Shown piece after piece: positions 18,237-26,692 of a DNA stretch of 64,000 nucleotides; position 1 is the first letter of the stretch, and each line of letters begins with the position of its first letter. The DNA comes from Dictyobacter aurantiacus. GTDB taxonomy: Bacteria > Chloroflexota > Ktedonobacteria > Ktedonobacterales > Ktedonobacteraceae. The DNA lies in NCBI RefSeq assembly GCF_003967515.1, contig NZ_BIFQ01000002.1, positions 1,798,001 to 1,862,000 on the forward strand, in the 5' to 3' direction. A model generated the notes under the pieces. The model did no database searches and was not told the origin of the DNA. It saw only the letters and a program-made list of their open reading frames with translations. The position numbers and the translations under genes are program-made.

Positions 18237-18632
18237 ATGAGCGATGCGTATATCCATGAACAACATGCGGTCCACCACATATTGTACCACATCATTTTTT
18301 GCCCGAAACGACGACGCAAGGTGTTGGTAGGTCCGGTGCATGATCGGTTAAAAGAGGAGATTGAACACGTGGTAGAGGAAAACCAGTGGCACATTGTCCG
18401 GCTGGCGATTCAACCCGATCACGTCCATCTCTTCATTCAGACCAACCCTTATACTACGCCCACCGATGTGGCACGGATCATCAAAGGTCGCTCATCCAAC
18501 CATCTGCGCAAGCAATTTGAGCACCTGAGACGGATGCCGTCATTGTGGACCCGTTCGACATTCTATTCAACTGCTGGGCATGTGAGTCAGGAGATTATTG
18601 ACGCCTATATTGCCCGCCAATCAAGGTCCTAG
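18237..18632 (+). CDS. tnpA: IS200/IS605 Y1 transposase TnpA
   Basis: The 131-residue HUH single-strand transposase has the metal-binding His-hydrophobe-His in QPDHVHLFIQT, the family strand YHIIFCPKRRRKVL, and the catalytic Tyr in the C-terminal helix (IIDAYIARQ). It cuts and joins the single-stranded element ends at TTAC/TCAA through a 5'-phosphotyrosine. I chose ATG 18237 because the family begins about 10 residues before the HHILYHI strand and the promoter ends just upstream. The tnpB gene follows after 22 bases on the same strand. Confidence 0.92.
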   Translation: MSDAYIHEQHAVHHILYHIIFCPKRRRKVLVGPVHDRLKEEIEHVVEENQWHIVRLAIQPDHVHLFIQTNPYTTPTDVARIIKGRSSNHLRKQFEHLRRMPSLWTRSTFYSTAGHVSQEIIDAYIARQSRS

Positions 18633-18654
18633 CAGGAAGGGAGGACACGAGGCT

Positions 18655-19812
18655 ATGCTCATCTACGAATACAAACTTGATGGCACAAAGGCACAATACG
18701 CTGCCATTGAAGATGCAATCAGGATCACGCAATTCATCCGTAACACGTGTATCCGGCAGTGGATGGACGGCCGTGGTGTCGGTCGCAATGATTTGCAAGC
18801 CTCGTGTTCCCCCCTTGCTCAGGAATTTCCTTTTGCCAGCAAGCTCAATTCGATGGCACGGCAAGCCGCAGCGGATCGGGCGTGGTCTGCGATTTCCCGC
18901 TTCTATGACAACTGCAAACAGAAGAAATCAGGGAAGAAAGGCTACCCCCGTTTTCAGCATGACAATCGTTCAGTGGAATACAAAACCTCTGGGTGGAAAT
19001 TGAACGCAGACGGCAGACACATCACCTTCACCGATGGCTGTGGGATTGGATGCTTGCGTCTGGTGGGCACGCGAGCCATTGAAACCTTTCCAGTCAAACA
19101 GATCAAGCGGGTTCGCCTCATTCGGCGTGCAGACGGCTACTTCTGTCAGTTTGCCATGCAGATAGATCGGGTCGTCGAACATGAGATGACAGGAGCGATC
19201 ACCGGCATTGACGTGGGACTCAAAGCCTACTACACCGATGCCAATGGCACTACTGTGGAAAATCCCCGCCACTATCGCAAAGCCGAGAAACGTCTCAAGC
19301 GGTTGCAGCGCCGTCTCTCCAAGACAACCAAGGGCGGCAAGAACCGTTTGAAGGCCAGAAAGACGTTGGCAAAAGCACACCTGAAAGTCCAGAGGCAGCG
19401 CGAAGATTTCGCTCGCAAAGAGGCGAACGCGCTTGTGACATCTCACGATCTCATTGCCTTTGAAGACTTGAAGATAGCGAATCTCGTGCGCAATCACCAC
19501 CTGGCTAAGTCGATCAATGATGCATCTTGGGGCCGCTTCTTGGCCTGGGTGCAATACTATGGGGCGTTGCACACCATCCCCGTGATCAAGGTCGCACCAC
19601 ATTTCACCAGCCAGAACTGTAGCGGCTGTGGCACGCTCGTCAAGAAAAGCTTGAGCGTGCGTACCCACGTCTGTCCCAAGTGCGGACTGCTCATAGACCG
19701 CGATGAGAATGCCGCTCGTAATATTCTGGCAAAAGCGTTGGCAGAACGAGAACAACGTGAACAGGACCGTACCGTAGGGCATACGGGAACGGATGCGCCG
19801 TTGAGTGCATGA
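18655..19812 (+). CDS. tnpB: TnpB RNA-guided nuclease
   Basis: The 385-residue TnpB has an N-terminal helical/OB region (YEYKLDGTKAQYAAIEDAIR) and RuvC-like motifs: ITGIDVGLKAYYT (Asp about 186), AFEDLKIANLV (Glu) and LIDRDENAARNIL (Asp). A four-Cys zinc finger (CSGC, CPKC) lies before the last motif. TnpB proteins are guided by an RNA transcribed from the element's right end and help the element persist. Catalytic residues look complete. GGGAGG precedes ATG 18655. It closely resembles the TnpB at 49054-50181. Confidence 0.92.
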   Translation: MLIYEYKLDGTKAQYAAIEDAIRITQFIRNTCIRQWMDGRGVGRNDLQASCSPLAQEFPFASKLNSMARQAAADRAWSAISRFYDNCKQKKSGKKGYPRFQHDNRSVEYKTSGWKLNADGRHITFTDGCGIGCLRLVGTRAIETFPVKQIKRVRLIRRADGYFCQFAMQIDRVVEHEMTGAITGIDVGLKAYYTDANGTTVENPRHYRKAEKRLKRLQRRLSKTTKGGKNRLKARKTLAKAHLKVQRQREDFARKEANALVTSHDLIAFEDLKIANLVRNHHLAKSINDASWGRFLAWVQYYGALHTIPVIKVAPHFTSQNCSGCGTLVKKSLSVRTHVCPKCGLLIDRDENAARNILAKALAEREQREQDRTVGHTGTDAPLSA

Positions 19813-19915
19813 AACGCTTCTGGACATTGGGCCTCTACTTGCTGGTAGCAATATCCGTGAGCAAGTTCGATGGATGAAGGAAGAATCCCCGCGTCTTTAG
19901 ACCGGGGAGTGTCAA
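19813..19915 (+). ncRNA. Element right end, probable guide (omega) RNA region
   Basis: The 103 bases after tnpB end in a GC hairpin (CCCCG and CGGGG arms around 19888-19908) and the terminal TCAA. The same arrangement, with similar sequence, lies at 48951-49053 in the related element. By analogy with studied TnpB systems the 3' end of tnpB plus this region should produce the guide RNA, whose guide would be read from 19916 onward. Confidence 0.5.
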
Positions 19916-19916
19916 T

Positions 19917-20449
19917 ATCAACTTGGTATGAGTCGTGTGATAGCCGACCAGGATGGTACCGCGAGAGCTACTTTTCATGGGATGTTTAGTGAATTGCAAA
20001 ACAAGCAATCTCATGCCTTAGAAATGGTACAGAGTCTTTTCCTTCGCCTGCTCGTCTCTTTGATTCGGATGTATGGCTGTGCTACGCGAATTGTTGAAGA
20101 TCCATCGCAGCATCGTTCTACAATGCTGAGCCTGATCTTACGGCAAGCTCTTGATTATGTGCATGCTGACAGCGGAAATTTGCACACAATAGATGAGCTC
20201 GCATTATTGGTTCATACCAGTCGTTCACATCTGATGCGGGAATTTAAACGTTCAATGGGAGTTCCGCTGGGACAATATATGCGTTCGCTTTGCCTTGAGA
20301 GAGCGCGGCTCTGCTTAATTGAGACCAATGATCCTATCTCGGTGATTGCGGAGCGCCTGTCTTTCTCCTCCATTCATACCTTTAGCATCTTTTTTAAGCG
20401 CCACATGGGCGTGTCCCCACAGGAATATCGGAGACGATTTTGCAAGTGA
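19917..20449 (+). pseudogene. AraC regulator, C-terminal part
   Basis: About 175 residues remain. They carry a complete AraC DNA-binding domain: NLHTIDELALLVHTSRSHLM, then SVIAERLSFSSIHTFSIFFK and the end GVSPQEYRRRF. The N-terminal sensing domain is missing: the frame enters directly from the right end of the IS605-type element. ATG 19928 could start a short protein but has no ribosome site. The 5' part is not recognisable on the far side of the element (before 13849), so the gene was probably already truncated. Confidence 0.65.
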
Positions 20450-20510
20450 AAGAGATAAATGTTTAAAAATATGCCTCTCATAGATAAAGACTCTCCCTCT
20501 TTTTTTGGCT

Positions 20511-20786
20511 ATGCTTAGAACAGCACAAGTTCATGATTTTTTAGGTGAGGTTCGCTGCTGGAGGATCTGCGATGCAATTAAAGCAGATGAAATGGAACTG
20601 TTGCCGACCGATGAAGATGTAGCTTTCTATCAAACACACGGCTACTATAAATCTAAGAAAATTTTTACCAATGAGGAATTGGATGCTTGTGTCGCTGGAA
20701 GTGAGCGTTATTATCGAGGAGAGCGCGATTTTGCTTTGCCCAGAGAAGTGAGTGGTTGGCGTCCTGAGCATGGCAATATCTTACGC
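20511..20786 (+). pseudogene. Phytanoyl-CoA dioxygenase-like gene, 5' part (split by IS)
   Basis: The N-terminal part of a PhyH-type Fe(II)/2-oxoglutarate dioxygenase includes the conserved start-like LLPTDEDVAFYQTHGYYKSK. The frame is cut by an ISL3-type element at 20795, and joining across the 8-base duplication restores RKNDYASLQNRE in frame with the 3' part at 22493. The true start may be ATG 20592 (MELLPTDED); upstream ATG 20511 is in frame, and neither has a strong ribosome site. Confidence 0.75.
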
Positions 20787-20794
20787 AAAAATGA
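20787..20794 (+). repeat. ISL3 target duplication AAAAATGA, left copy
   Basis: AAAAATGA precedes the left inverted repeat at 20795 and recurs at 22493-22500 after the right one. Eight bases is the usual ISL3 duplication length. Confidence 0.9.
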
Positions 20795-22492
20795 GGCTCT
20801 TCCGCACTTTGCGTGCTGAGTTTGCAACCTATCTTCGTAGAAAATGATAGGGGAAATGTTTTTTCCCGACAAATCATCTGCGAGGGGCTTCTTCTGACAA
20901 ATGCTTCCCTTTTCATTCGCTGGCTTTGAGATCCAGCATATTGCGAGCAGAGAAAATCTGCTGACGATTACAGCTCGTGCACTCACATCAACATCAGCTT
21001 GCCCGTCCTGTTCTCAACCTTCAACTCATGTTCATAGTTACTACACCCGTTCACCCCAGGATTTGCCGATCAGTGGTCGATCAGTCCAGCTCATGCTACA
21101 GGTGCGCCGTTTTCGCTGCCCGAATCCGCAGTGTTCCCAGCAAACATTTGCAGAGCGTTTGCCTCAGGTCCCGGTCTCAGCACGGCAAACAAGCCGCTTA
21201 GGAGCTATTCTGGAGAGTATTGCGGTAGTCCTGAGCGGACAAGCAGGTTCACGGCTTGCCAATCAGCTGGCCATGCCAGTGAGTGCCGACACGCTTCTCA
21301 GACGAGCCAGAAAGAAGACCTCGGTGCCACCAACTCCCCGCATTCTGGGCGTGGACGATTTCGCTTTTCGGCGAGGGCATACCTACGGAACTATCCTCAT
21401 CAATTTAGAGACGCACCAGCCAGTCGACTTGCTCGAAGACCGCAGTGCGGAGACCTTCGCCGAGTGGTTGAGGCAGCATCCGGGTGTGGAAATCATTAGC
21501 CGAGATCGTTCCAAAGACTATCAACGCGGAGCCACTGACGGCGCTCCATCTGCACAACAAGTCATTGATCGTTGGCATGTAGTCAAAAACCTTCGAGAAG
21601 CGGTGGAACGCTTCCTCCATCGCACGCAAATGCAACAACAAGCGCAAGCGACAAAACAGCTGCGACAAAAACGCACCAGCAGCGAACTGACTCGTCGAGA
21701 GGGATCACGGCAACGGCGCCTCACCCTCTACAACCAAGTCAAGGCGCTACGTCAGCAAGGAGGAACAATTTCAGGGATCGCCAAGCGGCTCCAGATCGGC
21801 AAGCCAAGAGTGCGCAAATTTATCGCGGCCAGGAGTTTTCCAGAATGGAGCCGTGCACAACAGACCAGGAGTGCCATTGATCCTTATCGTGGGGTTCTCA
21901 AGCAACTCTGGAATCAGGGATGTCGTTCGCCACGAAAACTTTGGCAACACCTTCAAGCCGAGCCAGGCTTTTCGGGAGGATATATGCTGGTTTATCGCTG
22001 GGTTCAACTGCAAAGAGAGGCGGATGAAGAGGCTCTCAACCAAAGCCAACACGAGAAAGGTGCAACGGCGAAAAGCATGGCCCCGCGTCATCTTTCCTGG
22101 TCCTTTCTGCGCGATCCTTCTCACTTGGAGAAGCAAGAGCAAGAGACGCTCTCGCTCATCTGCCAGGAAAAGAACACCAATCTCGTCTATGGTTTAGCTC
22201 AACGGTTTGTGAGTATGGTTAAAGAACGAAAGGCAGAACTGCTCTCCACTTGGCTTCGAGACTGCCAGATCAGCGAAGTCACCGAGTTGGTGAACTTTGC
22301 TCAGGGGTTGGAAAAGGAAGGTTCAGCTCTTCATGCTGCCCTAACCCTCTCTTACAGTAATGGACCAGTCGAGGGAAAGATCAATAAACTCAAGTATATT
22401 AAGCGTTCGATGTATGGGCGAAGCGGTTTCCCGCTCTTACGTCAAAAGGTTTTGAAATCCGCATAACTTAGCACGCAAAGTGCGGAAGAGCC
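20795..22492 (+). mobile_element. ISL3-type insertion sequence
   Basis: The 1698-base element has inverted repeats beginning GGCTCTTCCGCACTTTGCG at 20795, with the complement ending at 22492; they match over about 27 bases with one difference. It encodes one ISL3 transposase, is flanked by a perfect 8-base direct repeat, and interrupts a dioxygenase gene. Intact ends, ORF and duplication indicate a recent insertion. Confidence 0.95.
20901..22466 (+). CDS. ISL3 family transposase
   Basis: The 521-residue DDE transposase has an N-terminal zinc-ribbon-like region (ACPSCSQPSTHVHSYYTRSP and RFRCPNPQCSQQTFAERLP), the catalytic-domain start RILGVDDFAFRRGHTYGTIL (first Asp), SRDRSKDYQRGA (second Asp) and QVIDRWHVVKNL. 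The C-terminal family end includes SNGPVEGKINKLKYIKRSMY (Glu). Everything needed for activity appears intact. The protein fills most of the IS, from 106 bases after the left end to 26 before the right end. Confidence 0.95.
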   Translation: MLPFSFAGFEIQHIASRENLLTITARALTSTSACPSCSQPSTHVHSYYTRSPQDLPISGRSVQLMLQVRRFRCPNPQCSQQTFAERLPQVPVSARQTSRLGAILESIAVVLSGQAGSRLANQLAMPVSADTLLRRARKKTSVPPTPRILGVDDFAFRRGHTYGTILINLETHQPVDLLEDRSAETFAEWLRQHPGVEIISRDRSKDYQRGATDGAPSAQQVIDRWHVVKNLREAVERFLHRTQMQQQAQATKQLRQKRTSSELTRREGSRQRRLTLYNQVKALRQQGGTISGIAKRLQIGKPRVRKFIAARSFPEWSRAQQTRSAIDPYRGVLKQLWNQGCRSPRKLWQHLQAEPGFSGGYMLVYRWVQLQREADEEALNQSQHEKGATAKSMAPRHLSWSFLRDPSHLEKQEQETLSLICQEKNTNLVYGLAQRFVSMVKERKAELLSTWLRDCQISEVTELVNFAQGLEKEGSALHAALTLSYSNGPVEGKINKLKYIKRSMYGRSGFPLLRQKVLKSA

Positions 22493-23131
22493 AAAAATGA
22501 TTATGCTTCCTTGCAGAATCGAGAGTTGGCCGCTCTTGTACGCAAGCCTATTCTGGGGGCGATTGCTGCTCGTCTTTGTGGTGCACCTATTCGACTCTGG
22601 CACGATCAACTCCTGTATAAACCGAGTAGTGATCCAAATAAGCCTGTTAATGTAGGCTGGCATACCGATCGTGGGTACTGGAAGACTTGCTCTTCTGAGC
22701 AAATGTTAACGGCCTGGATACCTTTTCATGATTGTAATGAGCGCATGGGAACCATTACGATGATTGATCAGAGCCAGGATTGGTCAGACAACACAGAGGG
22801 CCTGGACTTCTTCAGCAATGACCTGGAAGGGCTGGAGAAAAAGTTTAATACAGGTGATAAGCCTGTTGTGAAGGTCCCTGTTGTTCTGAAAAAAGGTGAA
22901 GTAAGTTTCCATTCCTGTTTAACTATCCATGGTAGTGGCCCAAATCTGACTTCTCAACCGCGCCGTTCAATAGCTGTTCATCTACAGGATGCGAGCAATC
23001 ATTATCAAGCGTATCGTTATAGCAATGGGACCTTGGCACGCCACAATAATGATTTGCTCTGCCGTCAGGTGAATGGACACCCTGATTATTCTGATCCTGT
23101 AATTTGCCCACAGCTCTGGCCACTACATTGA
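22493..23131 (+). pseudogene. Phytanoyl-CoA dioxygenase-like gene, 3' part
   Basis: This segment carries the metal- and cosubstrate-binding half: GWHTDRGYWKTC gives the His-x-Asp of the facial triad, and FHSCLTIHGSGPNLTSQPRR gives the distal His and the Arg for 2-oxoglutarate. The protein would hydroxylate a small molecule. The stop codon TGA (23129-23131) is supplied by the TTGA terminus of the adjacent IS605-type right end, so the last few codons may have been altered by that insertion as well. Confidence 0.75.
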
Positions 23132-23152
23132 CATCCTCCCCCGCTTAAAAGG

Positions 23153-24639
23153 CTGACACTTACACAGAAATCATGAAGGATGGAGAAGCGTGGCGAGATG
23201 AACGCCGTCTAAGACGTCCATGACCCGCATCCATCCTTTCCATAACGTCTGCCATCCAGGTGGACCATCGCTTTTGCGGTCGAGGTAGCCTCCCAGGCGC
23301 GCAATAGCGTGCCACAATTCTTGGACCGTAGTGATACTGCGATGGCGTTTATCCAACAAGATAATGACCTGGATAGCATTCTGCGAAACCACGTCAGTCG
23401 CTGGACTTTCCCCCGCCTGCTGTGCCGTTTGCCGAATGATCAACAAACGCAAGGCAATGGGAGTCAGCAGTGCAAGCAATTTCCATTGGGCCTCGATGCT
23501 TTGGAGGTTGTGGTGTTCCATTCGGCAGCCAGTTTTGAGGGCCTTGTGAAAATCCTCCAGCAACCAGCGCCAGCCATACCATCGTACCACCTCCCACGCT
23601 TCGCTTGGGCAGGTGATTGGCAGCGTGGTCAACAAGATCCATTCCAACGGCTCTTGTCCTTCAGGTGGCTGGGATTCCCAGACCCGCACGATCCAGGCGA
23701 CAATCTCCGTTTTGCGTAACCAGGCTCCGTGCAGAGGAGGCTGGACACGTACCTGCTGAAAATTGATCTGTAAGAGGGCTTCTCGTCTGGGCTGAGCATG
23801 CTGGGCAGGAATGTTCACCAGATGAGCATCCACGCGAGGAAGGGCACGAGCCAGGGACTTGAGATGCCCTTCGTCAAGCTCAGCTTGTCCATCTTCTTGA
23901 GCAATCTCGACATTGCGATCCTGAGCCACTCGCAACACGAAGTCATACCCAAGATCCTCGCACGTCTGCCAAAACGTGTAGACATCGCTATTGCTGTCGC
24001 TTACGTAGATCCATTGGTGGCGCTCAGGAACCCGTCCGATCTGTTGGATACTCTCTTCCCAGACCTGCGATTCTCGCTCCCGCTTTTTGCGCTCCGCCTT
24101 TGTTTCCCCCAGAGGGGCAAGCTGACGAATGAAAGGTGAGAGCATCATGCATCCTAAGATCGCCTGGGTTTGTGGGTCCATCGCAAGCACGGTGTGCAAA
24201 CTGAAACCGATATTCTCACGACTGTTGCCCACCGGTCCCCGACCTTTGAGTGCGTTATGCCTGGTGAAATCAAACTCGGTGATGTCAGCCAACAGGAGCG
24301 TACGAGCGCACTGGGTCGCCGCGTCGTACGTTTGACTCCAGTGAGGGAGCAAGAGATCTTCGTACCCGAATGCAGGGTTGCTCAGGAAACGATATCCCCC
24401 CTGCGTTTCCCCCCAGGTCTCTAAAGCGCGAGGCAATGAGGCCGATGGCCTCTCTGCCAGGGCATGAGCAATCTTAATCAAACGATCAGTACGACGCGGA
24501 TCTCCCAATTCTGCTGCTCCAAAGGTCTCAACCGCCCATGTGTCGGCATGCTGCAAGGGTGCTTGTTCCATATGTCTTCTTCCTTTGCTTGTTCTGGCCT
24601 TTCCTTTGCAGCACGTCACAATTTCTGTGTAAGTGTCAG
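23153..24639 (-). mobile_element. IS4-type insertion sequence
   Basis: The 1487-base element has perfect 19-base inverted repeats (CTGACACTTACACAGAAAT at 23153-23171 and its complement at 24621-24639), flanked by 10-base direct repeats GCTTAAAAGG (23143-23152 and 24640-24649). It contains one full transposase gene. Removing it restores the right-end hairpin of the host IS605-type element. Confidence 0.92.
23171..24571 (-). CDS. IS4 family (Tn5-like) transposase
   Basis: The 466-residue DDE transposase begins WAVETFGAAELGDPRRTDRL, typical of the IS50/Tn5-like branch, with GETQGGYRFLSNP. Likely catalytic positions are ADITEFDFTRH (first Asp), IYVSDSNSDVYTFW (second Asp) and RWLLEDFHKALKTGCRMEHH (Glu, with the family Y-(2)-R-(3)-E-(6)-K spacing). 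I chose ATG 24571 because GGAAGAAG lies just upstream; an earlier in-frame start overlaps the terminal repeat. The stop codon begins in the left terminal repeat. Confidence 0.92.
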   Translation of the reverse strand: MEQAPLQHADTWAVETFGAAELGDPRRTDRLIKIAHALAERPSASLPRALETWGETQGGYRFLSNPAFGYEDLLLPHWSQTYDAATQCARTLLLADITEFDFTRHNALKGRGPVGNSRENIGFSLHTVLAMDPQTQAILGCMMLSPFIRQLAPLGETKAERKKRERESQVWEESIQQIGRVPERHQWIYVSDSNSDVYTFWQTCEDLGYDFVLRVAQDRNVEIAQEDGQAELDEGHLKSLARALPRVDAHLVNIPAQHAQPRREALLQINFQQVRVQPPLHGAWLRKTEIVAWIVRVWESQPPEGQEPLEWILLTTLPITCPSEAWEVVRWYGWRWLLEDFHKALKTGCRMEHHNLQSIEAQWKLLALLTPIALRLLIIRQTAQQAGESPATDVVSQNAIQVIILLDKRHRSITTVQELWHAIARLGGYLDRKSDGPPGWQTLWKGWMRVMDVLDGVHLATLLHPS

Positions 24640-24665
24640 GCTTAAAAGGCGGGGGATTCCAAGAA

Positions 24666-25528
24666 TCACTTCTTGGGTTTCCTGCTTCGCTGAGTCTTGC
24701 CGGAGTTGGTTTTCACCGCCCCCGGTCTTACGGACTCTCCACAGGCATTGAGGACCGTGAGCCCCACGGACCTGATATTCTTTGCTGCATTGCGATCTCG
24801 GTCATGATGAACGCCACATTCTGGACACGTCCAGTGGCGTACTTCAAGGGTGAGGGAGTCGAAGATATATCCACAGTCGAAGCAGCGTTTACTGGATGGG
24901 TACCATTTGTCAATTTTGACCAGATTTCGACCGTACCAGTCTGCTTTGTATTCCAGCAGGGACACAAATTGACTCCACTCCACATCCGAGATCGCTTTGC
25001 TGAGAGAACGATTCTTGACCATGTTCTTGACCTGAAGGCTCTCTACACAGATCGTTTGATTTTCACGGATCAGTCGTGTAGAAAGCTTGTGGAGGAAGTC
25101 TGAACGTCGATCAACAATCCGGGCGTGTATTCTGGCAACTTTGTGGCGCGCTTTGTCCCGATTCTTGGACCCTTTTTTCTTTTTCGCGTGTCGGCGTTGC
25201 GCCTTTGCCAGTTTTTTTCGTCCTTATGGAAGAATTTGGGATTGCCAACGATTTCTCCATCAGAGAGCACCACGAACGACTTCAAGCCCAGACCGGCACC
25301 CATAGCGGTTCCACAGGAGGTCAGGTGCGCGATACTCTCTTCTACCAGCAAACTGACGAAATAGCGGTTACTGGCGTCTTTACTGACGGTGACACTGGAT
25401 GGGGTAACTCCTTCAGGCAAGGGACGTGACCATACAAGAGCCAGCGGCTCTTTCATTTTTGCCAGTGTCAGGGTGATCTTGCCCCGCTTTGAAGGGTCAA
25501 GGTCAGTCCATATGTGGGTAAGTTTCAT
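24666..25528 (-). pseudogene. tnpB: TnpB remnant: truncated, frameshifted, catalytic Asp lost
   Basis: Two overlapping frames reconstruct the C-terminal two thirds of a TnpB. 25528 to about 25150 encodes PLPEGVTPSSVTVSKDASNR and GAGLGLKSFVVLSDG. After a one-base shift in an A-rich run near 25150 the sequence continues KARHKVARIHARIVDRRSDF, MVKNRSLSKAISDVEWSQF and a zinc-finger/RuvC III end (CFDC, CPEC, DRDRNAAKNI). The first RuvC Asp is Gly here (GAGLGLK instead of GIDLGLK), so it is dead as a nuclease even without the frameshift. The N-terminal third is absent. Confidence 0.8.
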
Positions 25529-25535
25529 AGAACGG
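25506..25535. repeat. 30-base junction repeat, copy 1
   Basis: This stretch is identical at 29 of 30 positions to 61878-61907. On the minus strand its core reads TGAAACTTACCCACATATGG. Here it spans the join between the truncated tnpB and the thymidine kinase-like gene. The core resembles the terminal repeats of the IS4-type element and of the short element at 59126-59264. Confidence 0.6.
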
Positions 25536-26220
25536 GGTCAAATGGCTTTGTCTGTTCTGGGGGCAATAGCAGGTGTTGCGTACACACCGCACGATAGCGA
25601 TCATGCGGACGCAACCCTTCGGGCAGAAGATCCGGTAAGGTCTCCATATCAAATGCTCTGTTGTCACGAACATCATAGATTTGACTATTGCGGGCGACAC
25701 GCCCGCATTTTGGATCACGTTCACCATTGACTGGATAAGCACACTTGGCCGTACACACGACCACTTTTGCGCCATATCTGCGGGCATCTACCACCAGGCC
25801 AAACTGATTGCCGCTTGCACCTTGATCAAGTCCTGCCGCATACACTCGCTCAATACCAGCCGAAGCCCACCATCCCATGATTTCACGATAGAGACCTGGT
25901 ATTGGCCGCCGTTGCTGATCAAAGCCAAACATGAACCACTCTTCCAGAAAAAGCGTCTTGATGCCGCGCGGCACAAGCTCCTTAACCGGAATATCAGCAA
26001 GCGATTCGACCGTGGTACAATTTGGAGTGAGCGCCGCATTTGCACTCATGACATAGCCACGAGGAGCGATAACCACGTCTCGAACATCCACTCCCGGTCT
26101 ATATGCTTCATAAGGAATACCGAGGTGAGTAAGTTCACCCATCTTGCCATAGAGCCGCGTCGTTTTCCCAGCACCCATCGGCCCGGTATAAACGGTTACT
26201 TCCGGTAATACTCTCAACAT
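25525..26220 (-). CDS. Thymidine kinase-like P-loop protein
   Basis: The 231-residue protein has P-loop YTGPMGAGKTTRLYG (residues 11-25), a Walker B-like TLFLEEWFMFG, the lasso-like AAGLDQGASGNQFG, and a Cys-containing CTAKCAYPVNG element. All of these parallel type II thymidine kinase (P-loop, DEAQ, GLD, zinc Cys). It would phosphorylate thymidine or a related nucleoside with ATP. EEW replaces the usual DEAQF, and the C-terminal 50 residues are atypical, so specificity may differ. The ribosome site (GAGGAG) is about 15 bases from the ATG. Its end abuts the 30-base junction repeat, so the last residues may be altered. Confidence 0.7.
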   Translation of the reverse strand: MLRVLPEVTVYTGPMGAGKTTRLYGKMGELTHLGIPYEAYRPGVDVRDVVIAPRGYVMSANAALTPNCTTVESLADIPVKELVPRGIKTLFLEEWFMFGFDQQRRPIPGLYREIMGWWASAGIERVYAAGLDQGASGNQFGLVVDARRYGAKVVVCTAKCAYPVNGERDPKCGRVARNSQIYDVRDNRAFDMETLPDLLPEGLRPHDRYRAVCTQHLLLPPEQTKPFDPVL

Positions 26221-26692
26221 TGATAAGAACCTGACTCCTCACAATTCAGTGTTTTCGCATCTGTTCTCTGCAAAATGGCGAAATTTTTACCGTATAGCCA
26301 TAAAAAATGCAGCTCTACGAATGTTGCGATCCGTCAGGCTGCCTCTTTCTTCATCATAAACGTCGCTACTGATCAAAACCCGCACGCGTAGTATATCACC
26401 TTAAAGATGGAATGCCTACATGTGCTGACTACTTCAGTTATCCTTTCTCAAACATGTCAAACTTTGCTCACGACTCATCACCACGAGCCGTGACTCCAGC
26501 AATGACGTATTTGCTCATGAGAGAGGGATGTATTCCCGCTTTTGGTATCGGCCAGGGATACGTAATAATGAGTAGGTGAACAAGGTGCTTTTTACTTCCA
26601 CCTGAACCCCATCTGGATCAGTGGATGCTGTTTTGCGAGCATGCTCGGATGGTGAGGCAAAAGCATGTGAAAGGTAATGCTTCTCAACCGTT
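26221..26692. other. Intergenic region, no gene seen
   Basis: The 472 bases lie between the thymidine kinase-like start and the end of the rifampicin-phosphotransferase-like gene, both on the minus strand. No ORF with a plausible start and no clear terminator were found. Confidence 0.4.

Larger units (their letters stand above)
13849..19915 (+). mobile_element. IS200/IS605-type element with a nested insertion in its left end
   Basis: The left end directly follows TTAC (13845-13848), the target tetranucleotide of IS605/IS608-type elements, and the right end finishes in TCAA (19912-19915) after a GC-rich hairpin. It carries a Y1 tnpA and a tnpB. The left end (GAGCGAGAAAGCC, then ATTCAT) also occurs in the related element at 48951-50488, which confirms the boundary. 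An IS1182-type element (13881-18144) splits this left end and duplicates ATTCAT. Without the insertion the element is about 1.8 kb. Confidence 0.8.
23128..25528 (-). mobile_element. Decayed IS605-type TnpB element, interrupted by IS4
   Basis: Read on the minus strand, a decayed tnpB (24666-25528) is followed by the typical right end: a GC hairpin with CCCCCGC/GCGGGGG arms and a terminal GATGTCAA (TTGACATC at 23128-23135 on the plus strand). An IS4-type element (23153-24639) is inserted in the loop of this hairpin, duplicating GCTTAAAAGG. The left end of the element is missing; its truncation point coincides with a 30-base sequence also found at 61878-61907. Confidence 0.65.
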
